From Chamaecyparis obtusa (Eukaryota; Streptophyta; Pinopsida; Cupressales; Cupressaceae), in contig BSBK01003563.1 in the NCBI GenBank assembly GCA_027943335.1, positions 441,501-505,500 on the forward strand: a DNA stretch of 64,000 nucleotides, given 5' to 3'. This document shows positions 11,330 through 22,165 of the stretch, piece after piece (position 1 is the stretch's first letter; each line of letters begins with the position of its first letter). Under the pieces are notes generated by a model. It worked only from the letters and a program-made list of their open reading frames with translations, was not told the origin of the DNA and searched no databases. The translations under genes were made by a program, and so were the position numbers.

Positions 11330-11545
11330 CTAATCATCCTGAGTAATTGGCATACCTTGGATGGGACCAAGATAACTATTTTCTTCTGAAATTTTCTTTT
11401 CTCTCACATTAATCTCTCTATTAAGAAGATTTTCTATATTTTCCTCTGTATATTGAATAGATGTAGATTTAAACCCATGTTCATCAATAATATTCCTTGC
11501 ACCATTGAGTAATATATCATGCAATTCCTTAATAGTTTCTATCAT
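11330..11545 (-). CDS. Hypothetical protein, 71 aa open frame
   Basis: Unrecognised. Predicted MIETIKELHDILLNGARNII..., charged and probably helical (ENIENLLNREINVREKKISEE). It lies directly upstream of the 216-aa frame on the same strand and could be the same broken gene: a tail tctatca.g.tcaagaagctctt is repeated at about 11274-11300 and 11537-11562, so a small duplication may have split it. Weak evidence. Confidence 0.3.
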   Translation of the reverse strand: MIETIKELHDILLNGARNIIDEHGFKSTSIQYTEENIENLLNREINVREKKISEENSYLGPIQGMPITQDD

Positions 11546-11562
11546 GGCTCCAAGAAGCTCTT

Positions 11563-12263
11563 TTGACTCTTTCTCATTAATTTATACAAATATTTTTGTT
11601 CGTAAAAGTATTTTTTGCATATATTATGATATTGATCCAATTTGATGCACCTTTTCTATTTGATCCATACTTCCCTTTCATTTCACTTTCTTTTCTCATT
11701 TTGCACATCATAGGCTAGGATTTCACATTGGGTATGACCTTGGTACTGGCGGCAATCATGATAAATTTTACCTTTTAGGTAATATTTTTTTGTCATTTTT
11801 CCTGTATGATACTTTTGTATACGAATTGTGGATATTCTTTGGGAAAATTTTCATTTTTTTCCTGTAGGATGCCTTTGTATACAAATTTTGGAGAATCTTT
11901 GTTAAAGAGTAGGTAAGCATGGCTAAGCTGAGTGCAGTGGAGAGGAAGACAACTACATTGAGAGAGTGGAGGCAGAGAGTGATAACGATGAAAATATTTT
12001 AGGGCTTGTAGAAATATGGAAATTATAATCTTCCTCCTAGAGTAGACATTAATGAAGTAATGCATGAAAATAATTTGATTCTGAGCATGAGCATGAATCC
12101 CTATAGGAGCATAGTTGTACCTTTTACAGGCACCTTAAACACTAGCTACACAGAAATGGAGGCTTTGAAGAATAGTTCACTGGAGGCAGAGAGACAGAGA
12201 GGGAGAGAGGGAGAGAGGGAGAGGGTGAGAGGGAGGGTGAGAGGGAGAAGGAGAGAGAAAGAC
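11563..12263. other. Spacer with purine-rich tract
   Basis: No gene seen. Two near copies of a tttttcctgtatgatactttgtatac phrase at about 11796-11890. A gagagg/gagaga purine tract at 12180-12262 directly precedes the palindromic satellite. Confidence 0.5.
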
Positions 12264-13125
12264 ACATTGGAATACTCAAGTGTGTCCTAAGGGATCCTAC
12301 GACCCCTTCAAAAACACTTGTGCATTCAAATGTGTCAAAAGGGCTCATGGGGACTTCCTAGGGGTCCTAATATGCCCTATCATAGGTTAGGATCCCTAGA
12401 AAGTCCTCGTGACCCCTCTAGACACATTGGAACACTCAAGTGTGTCCTAAGGGGTCCTACAACCCCTTCAGACAAACTTGGGCATTCAAATGTGTCAAAA
12501 GGGGTCATGGGGACTTCTTGGGGGTCCTAGTATGCATTATCACATGTTACGACCACTAGGAAGTCCCCGTGACCCCTCTAGACATAGTGGAATACTCAAG
12601 TGTGTCATAAGGGGGGTCCTACGGCCCCTTGAACACACTTGAGCATTCAAATGTGTCAAAATGGGTCATGGGGATATCCTAGGGGTCCTAATATGCCTTA
12701 TCACACATTAGGACCCCTAGGAAGTCCCCATGACCCCTATGGACACATTGTAATGCTCAAGTGTGTCCTAAGGGGTCCTATGACCCCTTCAGACACACTT
12801 AGGCATTCAAATGTGTCAAAAGGGGTCATGGGGACTTCCTAGGGGCCTAGTATGCCTTATCACATGTTAGGACTGCTAAGAAGCCCCCTGTGACCCTTAT
12901 GGACACATTAGAATGCTCAAGTGTGTCATAAGGGGTCCTACGACCACTTCTGACACACTTGAGCATTCAAATGTGTCAAAAGGGGTCATGGGGACTTCCT
13001 AGGAGTCCTAACATGTGATCAAGCATACTAGGACCCCTAGGAAGTCCCCATGACCCCTTTCAACACATTTGAATGCTCAAGTGGGTTCTAAGGAGTCGTA
13101 GGACCCCATAGGATACACATGAGCA

Positions 13126-13129
13126 TTCA
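13126..13129. repeat. Target-site duplication TTCA, left
   Basis: TTCA before GGGTATG, repeated at 13938-13941 after ACATACCC. Joining the flanks restores gagcattcaaatgtgtc, a word present throughout the surrounding satellite. Confidence 0.9.
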
Positions 13130-13937
13130 GGGTATGTGCAAGATCATGAGGGGCCAAAAAATGGTGATGTCAATTCAAAACTTTGAAAATGTAGCTGACG
13201 ACTTTTTTTTCACTAGAATTTGATAAAATGAAAAGGGTATCTTATGGAGATTATCAAATTTCTATCGATATAATTGCTATCAAATTTTGAATTTGGTAAG
13301 CAATTATTAGTTATTTTCTAATTGAGCTACCTCTAAAGTGCTGATTTATATGCTGATTGAAAAATGACTATAACTTTCAGACAATATAACATTTTTGAAA
13401 TCCAAAAAATGCGTCACATTCTATGCTTCACCTACTATAAGGAAAAATAAATAAAAATTGAATTTTGTAAAGTTTTGAATGAGTTAAGGTGGTCAGACAC
13501 AAGAGTTTTTTTATTCTAAAAATGTTGTTGAAAAAAATTCATAATTAATTATTTTTTTGGAATAAAATTTTAAAAAAATATTCTTCACATCCCAGCATGA
13601 GTCTACTACTTATATATAAAATCTTATAATAAAATATTATCATTTGATTATGATTAAGGTGGTCAGACATACACCTACTTCTTAATTTTTTCTTGAAATT
13701 TTTGTACTGTTGCATTGAAATCTATACTTTTCACCAATCATACTAACTTTTTCTCAAAAAAGGCCTAGTAGTTTAGAAACTAGATTCAATTTTCTATAGA
13801 TTCTATTGTTACAACTTTTTGATATTAGGTTCATAGCTAGTTTAAATTTTTCACATCAAGTTGACTAACCCTGATTTGCTGATTTTTCATTGCCACTTAA
13901 GGGCATAGTTTGGCCCCTCATGATCTTGCACATACCC
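13130..13937 (-). mobile_element. 808-bp MITE of the giant-transposon family
   Basis: Ends GGGTATGTGCAAGATCATGA and TCATGATCTTGCACATACCC are exact inverted repeats, extended by GGGGCC/GGCCCC. The interior, read on the minus strand, follows the left subterminal region of the giant transposon at 8360 for most of its length, including aagtggcaatgaaaaatc and two ggtggtcagaca/tgtctgaccacc blocks. No open frame. It inserted into the palindromic satellite with a TTCA duplication. I infer an internal-deletion derivative mobilised in trans. Confidence 0.9.
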
Positions 13938-14810
13938 TTCAAATGTGTCAAAAGAGGTCATGGGGACTTCCTAGGGGTCCTAACACATGATAAGTCATAC
14001 TAGGACCCCTCGGAAGTCCCCATGACCCCTTTTGACACATTTGAACCCTCAAGTGTTTCCTAAGGGGTTCTACAACTCTTTAGGACACACTTGAGTGTTC
14101 TAATGTACCGAAAGGGGTCATGAGGACTTCCTAGGAGTCCTAATGCATGATAAGGCATACTAGGACCCCTAGGAAGTTCCCATGACCCCTTTCGACACAT
14201 TTTAATGCTCAAGTGTGTCCTAAAGATTCGTAGGACCCCTTAGGACACACTTGAGAATTAAAATGTGTCGAAAGGGGTCATGAGGACTTCCTTGGGGTCC
14301 TAGTATACTTTATCATGTGTTAGGAATCCTAGGAAGTCCTCATGACACCTTTCAACACATTTGAATGCTCAAGTGTGTCCTAAGGGGTCCTAGGACTCTT
14401 TAGGACACACTTGAGCATTCCAATGTGTCCATAGGGGTCATGGGGGCTTCCTAGGGGTCCTAACGGGTGATAAGGCATACTAGGGCCCCTAGGATGTCCC
14501 CATGACCCCTTTTGACACATTTGAATGCTCAAGTGTGTCCTAAAGAGTAGTAGGACCCCTTAGGACACACTTGAGCATTCAAATGTCTCAAAAGAGGTGA
14601 GGAGGACTTCCTAGGAGTCCTAATGCGTGATAAGGTGTACTAGGACCCCTAGGAAGTCCTCATTACCCCTTTTAATACATTTGAATGCTCAAGTGTTTCC
14701 TAAGGGGTCCTATGACTCTTTAGGACACACTTGAGCATTTAAATGTGTTGAAAGGGATCATAGGGACTTCCTAGGGGTCCTAGTATACCTTATCATGTGT
14801 TAGGACCTAG
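13723..14810. repeat. 1,088-bp tandem duplication, first copy
   Basis: From tatacttttcaccaatcata in the right part of the MITE through about 870 bp of satellite. The same series recurs from 14811 with a constant offset of 1,087-1,088 bases. Confidence 0.9.
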
Positions 14811-15897
14811 TATACTTTTCACCAATCATACTAACTTTTTCTCAAAAAAGGCCTAGTAGTTTAGAAACTAGATTCAATTTTCTATAGATTCTATTGTTAC
14901 AACTTTTTGATATTAGGTTCATAGCTAGTTTAAATTTTCACATCAAGTTGACTAACCCTGATTTGCTGATTTTTCATTGCCACTTAAGGGCATAGTTTGG
15001 CCCCTCATGATCTTGCACATACCCTTCAAATGTGTCAAAAGAGGTCATGGGGACTTCCTAGGGGTCCTAACACATGATAAGTCATACTAGGACCCCTCGG
15101 AAGTCCCCATGACCCCTTTTGACACATTTGAACCCTCAGGTGTTTCCTAAGGGGTTCTACAACTCTTTAGGACACACTTGAGTGTTCTAATGTACCGAAA
15201 GGGGTCATGAGGACTTCCTAGGAGTCCTAATGCATGATAAGGCATACTAGGACCCCTAGGAAGTTCCCATGACCCCTTTCGACACATTTTAATGCTCAAC
15301 TGTGTCCTAAAGATTCGTAGGACCCCTTAGGACACACTTGAGAATTAAAATGTGTCGAAAGGGGTCATGAGGACTTCCTTGGGGTCCTAGTATACTTTAT
15401 CATGTGTTAGGAATCCTAGGAAGTCCTCATGACACCTTTCAACACATTTGAATGCTCAAGTGTGTCCTAAGGGGTCCTAGGACTCTTTAGGACACACTTG
15501 AGCATTCCAATGTGTCCATAGGGGTCATGGGGGCTTCCTAGGGGTCCTAACGGGTGATAAGGCATACTAGGGCCCCTAGGATGTCCCCATGACCCCTTTT
15601 GACACATTTGAATGCTCAAGTGTGTCCTAAAGAGTCGTAGGACCCCTTAGGACACACTTGAGCATTCAAATGTCTCAAAAGAGGTGAGGAGGACTTCCTA
15701 GGAGTCCTAATGCGTGATAAGGTGTACTAGGACCCCTAGGAAGTCCTCATTACCCCTTTTAATACATTTGAATTCTCAAGTGTGTCCTAAGGGGTCCTAT
15801 GACTCTTTAGGACACACTTGAGCATTTAAATGTGTTGAAAGGGATCATAGGGACTTCCTAGGGGTCCTAGTATACCTTATCATGTGTTAGGACCGCT
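14811..15897. repeat. 1,088-bp tandem duplication, second copy
   Basis: Begins within the MITE sequence, so this MITE end is a duplicate and not a second insertion. I see a one-base deletion in a T run and about six substitutions against the first copy. The junction at about 14805-14812 reads taggacctagtatac, joining satellite to MITE interior. This fits recent unequal exchange. Confidence 0.9.
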
Positions 15898-15910
15898 AGG
15901 AAGTCCTCAT

Positions 15911-16033
15911 GACCTCTCTCTCTCTAGGTGAGAGAGAGAAAGAGAGGAGAGAGAAAGGTGAGTGAGATCTCTCTCTCTCTCTAGGTGAGAGAGAGAGGAG
16001 AGAGGAGAGAAAGGTGAGAGTGAGAAAGAGTAA
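15911..16033. repeat. CT/GA low-complexity tract
   Basis: Alternating ctctctct and gagagaga runs with two copies of ctctaggtgagagagag at about 15920 and 15980. It can fold back on itself. It separates the satellite from the transposase gene. Confidence 0.85.
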
Positions 16034-16068
16034 GATATCAAATATCTGATAATATCAAATATTTGATT
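16034..16068. promoter_or_regulatory. ATATC repeat cluster upstream of the transposase
   Basis: GATATCAAATATCTGATAAT then ATCAAATATTTGATT. Same word type as 9201-9262 and 25187-25220, about 330 bp upstream of the transposase start at 16399. Possibly an operator or transposase-binding cluster (inference). Confidence 0.45.
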
Positions 16069-16178
16069 CTGTTCAGTGGTGTTAAAAAAAAAGATTCTCT
16101 GGGTACCTCTAGAGAGTCATGTGTTTTTCCTGAATTATGGGATTCGAGTTGCAGCAAGAAGACAAAAAACCACTTTTG

Positions 16179-16390
16179 AGGTGATTTTCTCTATTACCAA
16201 AGGTATTTCATCTTTTTTGGGGGTGATTTTCTCGATTACCAAAGGTATTTCATCTTTTTTGGGGGTGATTTTCTCTATTAGCAAAGGTATTTTATCTTTT
16301 TGTGGGGTGATTTTCTCAAATACCAAAGGTATTTCATCTTTTTTGGGGGAGATTTTCTCTATTACCAAAGGTATTTGCATCTATTTTTTG
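16179..16390 (+). repeat. Five 42-bp tandem repeats
   Basis: Units of gtgattttctctattaccaa plus aggtatttcatcttttttgg begin at about 16181, 16223, 16265, 16307 and 16349. The exact 42-base period keeps frame (14 codons), so both strands show an open frame of 14-residue repeats. They end nine bases before the transposase ATG at 16399, so they are probably leader sequence. Confidence 0.9.
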
Positions 16391-16398
16391 GTCTAACT

Positions 16399-19291
16399 AT
16401 GGGGAGTAGTAGGCGTCGAAAGCATAAACAAAAGAGGAGACTCGCAAATGAAGATGTTGAAGTGCATAGAGAAATGGATAGGGTTTCCCATCAGAACAAG
16501 AGACAAGGTATGTTAAATATGAATGAAGATGTCGGCATAGACCCACCTTTGAATGTGGTTTCAAGTGAAAAAAATGAATTTGAAGATGAAAATGTAGGTT
16601 TTCAAAATGAGAATTTAGGTTTTGAAGATGAAAATGTAGGTTTTGAAAATGAACATGTAGATGTGGCCAATGGAAGTGTGGACATTGCCAATGACAATCC
16701 ACTGATTGAATACATAGGAATTGACAATGATAATGGTGTAGAAGAACTAAATAAATGTTACACATCTCCAATTATATGAGAAATGAAGTCCCTTCAGAGG
16801 AAGAAAGAAAAACTTCAAAATTGAGACCTTCAAGAAGAACTAAATGGTTACTTGAAATTGATGAGAACATAATGAGCAATTTTGATGGCAATAGATCAGA
16901 AAGAATCATTCGATTGTGGGTTTCAAAACTTTCTGATCAATTTTTTAGGCTCAAGACATTGGTTAAGCAATGTCAAATATTTGTGCAATTGTTAAAGATG
17001 TAGAAGATGAGACGTATACTAGTCAAATTTAAGATTAGTGTGAACAAGAAAAAGGAGCGGAATGCTATTATTGTGAGAAATATTTTTAGTGCTCTCAATT
17101 CCATTGGGAAGACTACCAAGGAAAAATATAAGAGAGCCACTAGGAGAGTTATGACAACCTCCTTAATAAGTCATCATTTGAGAAAGGCTCATTTGATGAG
17201 ACAAACTTGTGTTGACTTGAATCTAAATCATTAAACTTTGGTTAGAGCACTTGCAAGAAGAGAAAGACTTGATGATCCTCTTCAAAATGATACATGGGCT
17301 TATGGTGGTGGACTTTCACGTTGTGATAAGAAGCTTACCGATGTTGTGAAGGATCAAATTCAACTATTTTGGCAATCTAACTCAAGAGTGTCACCAAATG
17401 TGAAGGATGTCTTGAAGTTGAGAATTGGGATTCAAGACTACACCCCACATCCCAAACATTATTTGGAGGTGAGTCAAACAATTTTGTTCAAAACATTTTG
17501 TGAGACACATCCAACATTGTAAATATCACAAAGAGATTTTGAAGCCCTGAAGCCTTTCTTTGTGTGCCTCTTAAGATTTGAAATACTCATTGTTGCAAAT
17601 ATCATGTGGAGTTTTCAGTGCACCATGAATTGTTACGATCCATTCATTCTACTTTGCATATTAGTGAAATGTTGGAGGAGTGTGGTGCAAGTGCTCTTCC
17701 AAAATCATCAAGAGACTTGCTAGATCATTTTTTATGTCCTAGAGATGATGGATGTTTCTTTTATAGAAAAGATTACTTAAATGACAAGTGCTCAGAGTGT
17801 GGTGGGCTAGTGAAGTTTGTTGAATGGTTTCATAAGGGCTGCAAACCCAATTTTGGAAAGACAATTGTCCACAAAAAGGTATATGAAACCTTTAAATATA
17901 CATTAAAAAGTGGAGGTGAAGGCTCTAGATGTGAGTTGGTTACTAAAGAATGCAAGGTAGCTGATTTTATTTCAAATTTCAGGAAAAATATTTTTTACAA
18001 GTATGCAAGGCATAGTCACAGGTCTCAGTGGTTGGATCAACAATTTAGGATGTGTAAGGAAACTTTCCCAATTGGCACTATTATATCAGTTGTTGACTTT
18101 GTAGAGAACTATACATTGTAGCCCCAAAACGAGTTGCAAGATCAATATTATAATTTTATTCAAGTTTCTATTTTTGTGCACATAACAGATAGACATTCCC
18201 TTGATAGTATAGAAGATGACCAGATGATAATCAGAGAGTACCATTTTTATATGAGCAATGATAGATCACACTCATCCGAGTTTGTCCAACATTGCTTTGA
18301 GAATTATTTTGAGTGGGTGCAGGAAAATAATATTGCTATGGATAGACATCTCATTTGGTCAGATAATTGCACAGGTCAATTAAAAAATGCTCGTATGTTT
18401 TATTGGTTATGTAGAATGCATGTAGAGAGAGGTGTACCTTATATTTGGATTTTTTTTTTATGCCGGTCATGGAAAAGGGGAGCATGATGGAGTAGGTGCA
18501 TGCATAAAGAGAGCTCTAGTTAAGGAGCAACTAAGAATTTTAGGTGCATAACTCATTGATGCCCATTCTATTGTTGATTGGTGTACTTCAACATTGTCAT
18601 AGGGGGGACTCTTGATTCAGTGGTGTGCAGATTCTTTTGGTTGGTTGAGTTGGGCACAATAGGAGATAGGTTGGATTATAAAACTATGAAAGATTCTTCA
18701 AAAATGCATTCATTTCAAAGCTTAGATGCTGGTACATGGACAATTTGGACACAAGAGTTGGCCTTTTATTGTCCAAGTTGTCTTCAGTGTGATTGGGATT
18801 AGTGTGCGTCAAGTGAGTGGGTTGATACATGGGTTCCACATTATTTTACTCCTTTATCTCTCACAGTCTTTGTAATAAATGATGACATGGATTGTTCACT
18901 TGACTATGACCATCTTTTAGATCTTCTATAGCCAGGACATGTTTTTGCATTGGTTGCACCAGAAGGGAATGATGAGAGATCAAATTACTAGTTAGCACAT
19001 TGTATACGAGGAAAGCAGAAACTTGCACAACCAACGATAGATAATGATATGTTCACATATCCAATAGGATCACATGTTGTTGCAGGAACATGGTTGCACA
19101 CATATATGATTAGAAATAATGGCATTCTTGTGTTTGAAGACTATGAGAAGCACAAAACCATTCTCATGTATTCACACCTTGTTATAGCAACCAACGTTAA
19201 GTTGTTGAAACATCAAGGAAAACCAAAGATAGAGGAACTTTGGACTATTAGTATTGCCGATCATGAAGCAATACTAAATACTCTCAAGTAA
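16399..19291 (+). pseudogene. Transposase of the giant element, DDE/D-like, broken
   Basis: Likely transposase of about 960 residues, in three frames with stops. Start chosen at MGSSRRRKHKQKRR, a basic NLS-like N-terminus, followed by acidic EDENVGF repeats (16570-16680). The middle part has ALARRERLDDPLQNDTW (17247-17297) and a Cys pair CSECGG (17787-17804). The putative catalytic core reads VDFVENY (18092-18112), WSDNCTGQ (18356-18379) and GHGKGEHDG (18465-18491); the last two acidic positions are about 39 residues apart. A CPSCLQC cluster lies at 18772-18795. The C-terminal part (PGHVFALVAPEGND ... GSHVVAGTWL) resembles a small SH3/BAH-like barrel, a weak guess. Frameshifts lie near 16770, 17570 and the T run at 18450-18459. 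Stops are mostly TAG or TAA where Gln is expected. Uncharacterised animal proteins with a D-F-E-N-Y / SDG-QF / HGKG layout come to mind. Confidence 0.65.
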
Positions 19292-19458
19292 AGAGATGAC
19301 CCTTCAAGCACACTTCAATAGGTAAGTTCAACTCAAGTTAAAATATAGTTCTGTAATTTGCATATTTAGATGCCAAAAGGGCACTTCTTATATTCTCTAT
19401 TAACTTTTCTTCTGCCTTCCAAATGCATGGATTGGAGCAAAAAGGACACTTATTTTTT
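19292..19458. other. Transposase 3' flank
   Basis: Short untranslated stretch; contains one gtaatttgcatatttagatgcc word that begins the repeat series downstream. No terminator or gene is identifiable. Confidence 0.4.
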
Positions 19459-19680
19459 ATATATAGTTGTGTAATTTGCATATTTAGATTCCAATTTTGT
19501 ATATAAAACCAACAATCGAATGTAATGTGCATAGTTAGATGCCAAATTTTGTATATAAAAACAACAATCGAATGTAATGTGCATATTTAGATGCCGAATT
19601 TTGTATATAAAAACAACAATCGAATGTAATGTGCATATTTCAATGCAAAATTTTGTATATAAAAAATTAGATGCAAAATT
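19459..19680. repeat. 52-bp tandem repeats downstream of the transposase
   Basis: About four units of gtgcatatttagatgccaaa plus ttttgtatataaaaacaac plus aatcgaatgtaat. The tgtaatgtgc word starts at 19521, 19573 and 19625, a period of 52. The open frames over it are by-products of the repeat. Confidence 0.85.
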
Positions 19681-19944
19681 GGAAATATAAAAGAGCCCAT
19701 GGGGTTGATTTGCAAATATTAAAAGCCCACATTTGTATCGTCTTAATGCCATGAAAAGTGCAAAAAATGTGTTTCCTTACTATGAATGTTGTATCCTTAT
19801 ATAATTTGTATCATCTTAATTTTTTATCCTTACATTTATATTGTCTTAATTCCATTACATTTGTATCGTCAAATGATGTAATAGTTGGAGTCATTGAGTC
19901 AAAATTGGTCAAATGTGTCCAAAGTAAAATGATGATTCCCTGGG

Positions 19945-22165
19945 TGAAGGGATAGTGTTCAAGGATTGTATTCTGGCACAAAATGGACTACACCATTAGC
20001 TCTGGTTGGGTGGGTAAATGCTAGGCACAACCCCATTTTGACCATTGAGTCAATAGAACGTTCAGGACCACACTGGACCAAAGTGTCCCTAAGGTGCACT
20101 AAGCATGATTGGGCAGTGAACTTTCTAGGCTCGTAACTCAGACCCCATGAGAGGTATCAAAGATCTGTGAGATGCTATAGGATGGAATTTTTGAGGCCTA
20201 CAATAACCTCTCTCCATTTTGGGAGATTCAAATTTTTTTGAATTTGGAATGCTAGTCTCGCTCGATGTCAAAACTTGCAGTGAGGGTTAGTTGAAAGTTG
20301 CACCAATGGATTACTTCTAAACCATTCATTTTGGTACCAAATGTACTATGCCATTAGCTCTAGTTGGGTGGGTAAATGCTAGGAACAACCCCTTTTTTAC
20401 CACTGAGTCAGTAGAACATTTTGGACCACACCAAACCAAAGTGTCTGCAAGGTGCACTAAGCACGATTGGGCAGTGATCTTTCTAGGCTCGTAACTCAAA
20501 CCTCATGAGAGGTATCATAGATTCATGAGATGCTACATGATGGAACTTTTGAGGTGAACAATAACCTCTCTCCGTTTTGGGAGATTCAATTTTTTTTAAT
20601 TTGGCACGCCAGTCTCACTTGATAACAAAACTTGCAATGAGGGTCAGTTGAAAGTTGCACCAATGGATTACTTCCAAACTATTCATCCCAACACCGAATG
20701 GACTATGCCATTAGCTTTGGTTGGGTGGTTAAATTCTAGGAACAACCTTGTTTTGACCACTGAGTCAGCAAAATGTTCTGGACCACGCCAGACAAAAGTG
20801 TCCCCTAGGTGCACTAAGCACAATTGGGCAGTGAACTTTCTAGGCTTGTAACTCAGACTCTATGAGAGGTATTAGAGATCTATGAGATGCTATAGGACAA
20901 TATTTCTAAATCCTAAAATAACCTCTCTCCATTCTGGGAGATTCAAATTTGTTTGAATTTGGCACGCCAGTCTTGCTCGATGCCAAAACTTGCAATGAGG
21001 GTCAATTGAAAGTTGCACCAATTGATTACTTCCAAACCATTCATCCCAGCACTAAATGGACTATGCCATTAGTTCTATTTGGGTGGGTAAATTCTAGGAA
21101 CAACTCCATTTTGACCACTAAGTCAGCAGAACACTCCGGACTGCGCCAGACCAAAGTGTTCCCAAGGTGCACTAAGCATGATTGGGCAATGAATTTTCTA
21201 GGCTTGTAACTTGGACCCCGTGAGAGGTATCAGAGATCCATGAGATGCTACAAGATGACATTTACAAGGCCTGCAATAACCTCTCTCCATTCTGGGAGAT
21301 TCAAATTTGTTTGAATTTGTCACACCAGTCTCACTCGATGCCAAAACTTGCAGTGAGGGTCAGTTGAAAGTTGTGCCAATGGATTACTTCCAAACCATTC
21401 ATCTTAGCACCAAATGGACTATGTCATTATCTTCAGTTGGATAGGTAAATTCTAGGAACAACCCTATTTTGAGCACTAAGTCAGTAGAACATTTTGGACC
21501 ATGCCAGACCAAAGTGTCCCTAAGGTGCACTAAGCACTATTGGGTAGTGAACTTTCAAGGCTCGTAACTCAAACCCCATGAGATGCTATAGGATGAAAAT
21601 TTTGAGGCCTACAATAACCTCTCTCCATTCTAGGATATTCAAATTTATTTGAATTTGGCACGCCGGTCTCGCTCGATGACAAAACTTGTAGTGAGGGCCA
21701 GTTGAAAGTTGCACCAATGGATTACTTCCAAACCATTCATCTTGGCAACAAATGGGCTACAACATTAGCTCTAGTTGGGTAGGTAAACATTAGACACAAC
21801 CCTATTTTGACCACTGAGTTAGCAGATCATTCTAGACCACACCAGACCAAAGTGTCCCCAAGGTGCACTAAGCACAATTAGGCAGTGAACTTTCTAGACT
21901 CATAACTTGGACCCCGTGAGAGGTATCAGAGATCTATGAGATGCTACAAGATAGAATTTCTGAGGCCTACAATAACCTCTCTCTATTCTGGGAGATTCAA
22001 TTTTTTTTGAAATTGGCACGCCACTCTCACTCGATGCCAAAACATGCAGTGAGGGTTAGTTTAAAGTTGCACTAAGCACGATTCATCAACAAACTATCAA
22101 GCCTCGTAACTCAGACCTGATAAGAGGTATTGATGATCTGTGAGATTCTACAAGACTATATTTAT
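19945..22165 (+). repeat. ~358-bp satellite, about six units
   Basis: Words such as ataacctctctcc recur at about 20205, 20563, 20920, 21278, 21615 and 21973. The unit also holds gaatttggcacgccagtctc, gaaagttgcaccaatggatt, ggtgcactaagca and gagaggtatcagagat. The 337-base step before 21615 reflects a small deletion. Units keep short open frames (for example 20648-20851 and 20949-21209, ending FLGL), but two similar frames out of six diverged units do not make a protein-coding case. Confidence 0.9.

Larger units (their letters stand above)
12264..15905. repeat. Palindromic satellite, ~160-bp unit
   Basis: Tandem repeat with a period of about 160 bp (for example gacacattggaa-type starts at 12421, 12580, 12740 and 12901). 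Each unit joins two palindromes. One has arms ggtcatggggacttcctagg / cctaggaagtccccatgacc around a loop of about 25 bases. The other has arms gacacatttgaatgctcaag / cttgagcattcaaatgtgtc. Single strands could fold into long hairpins. The array is interrupted by a MITE (13130-13937), and a block of array plus MITE end is duplicated (second copy from 14811). Confidence 0.9.

Noticed and set aside
12060..12842. Plus- and minus-strand frames in the purine tract and satellite (for example 12318-12530)
   Set aside because: Low-complexity and repeat by-products.
14811..15024. Third independent MITE insertion
   Set aside because: It is the second copy of a 1,088-bp duplication: same internal breakpoint, no second terminus and no target duplication of its own.
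12264..15905. CRISPR-like or rRNA-spacer-like array
   Set aside because: Units are adjoining palindromes without unique spacers, and the setting is a plant transposon; no rRNA sequence is near.
16135..16396. Open frames of 81 and 106 aa over the 42-bp repeats as genes
   Set aside because: Both strands are open only because the period is a multiple of three; composition is that of the repeat and no domain is visible.
20648..21209. Two similar frames (67 and 86 aa) as a small gene family
   Set aside because: They are the same part of adjacent 358-bp satellite units; the other units have stops.
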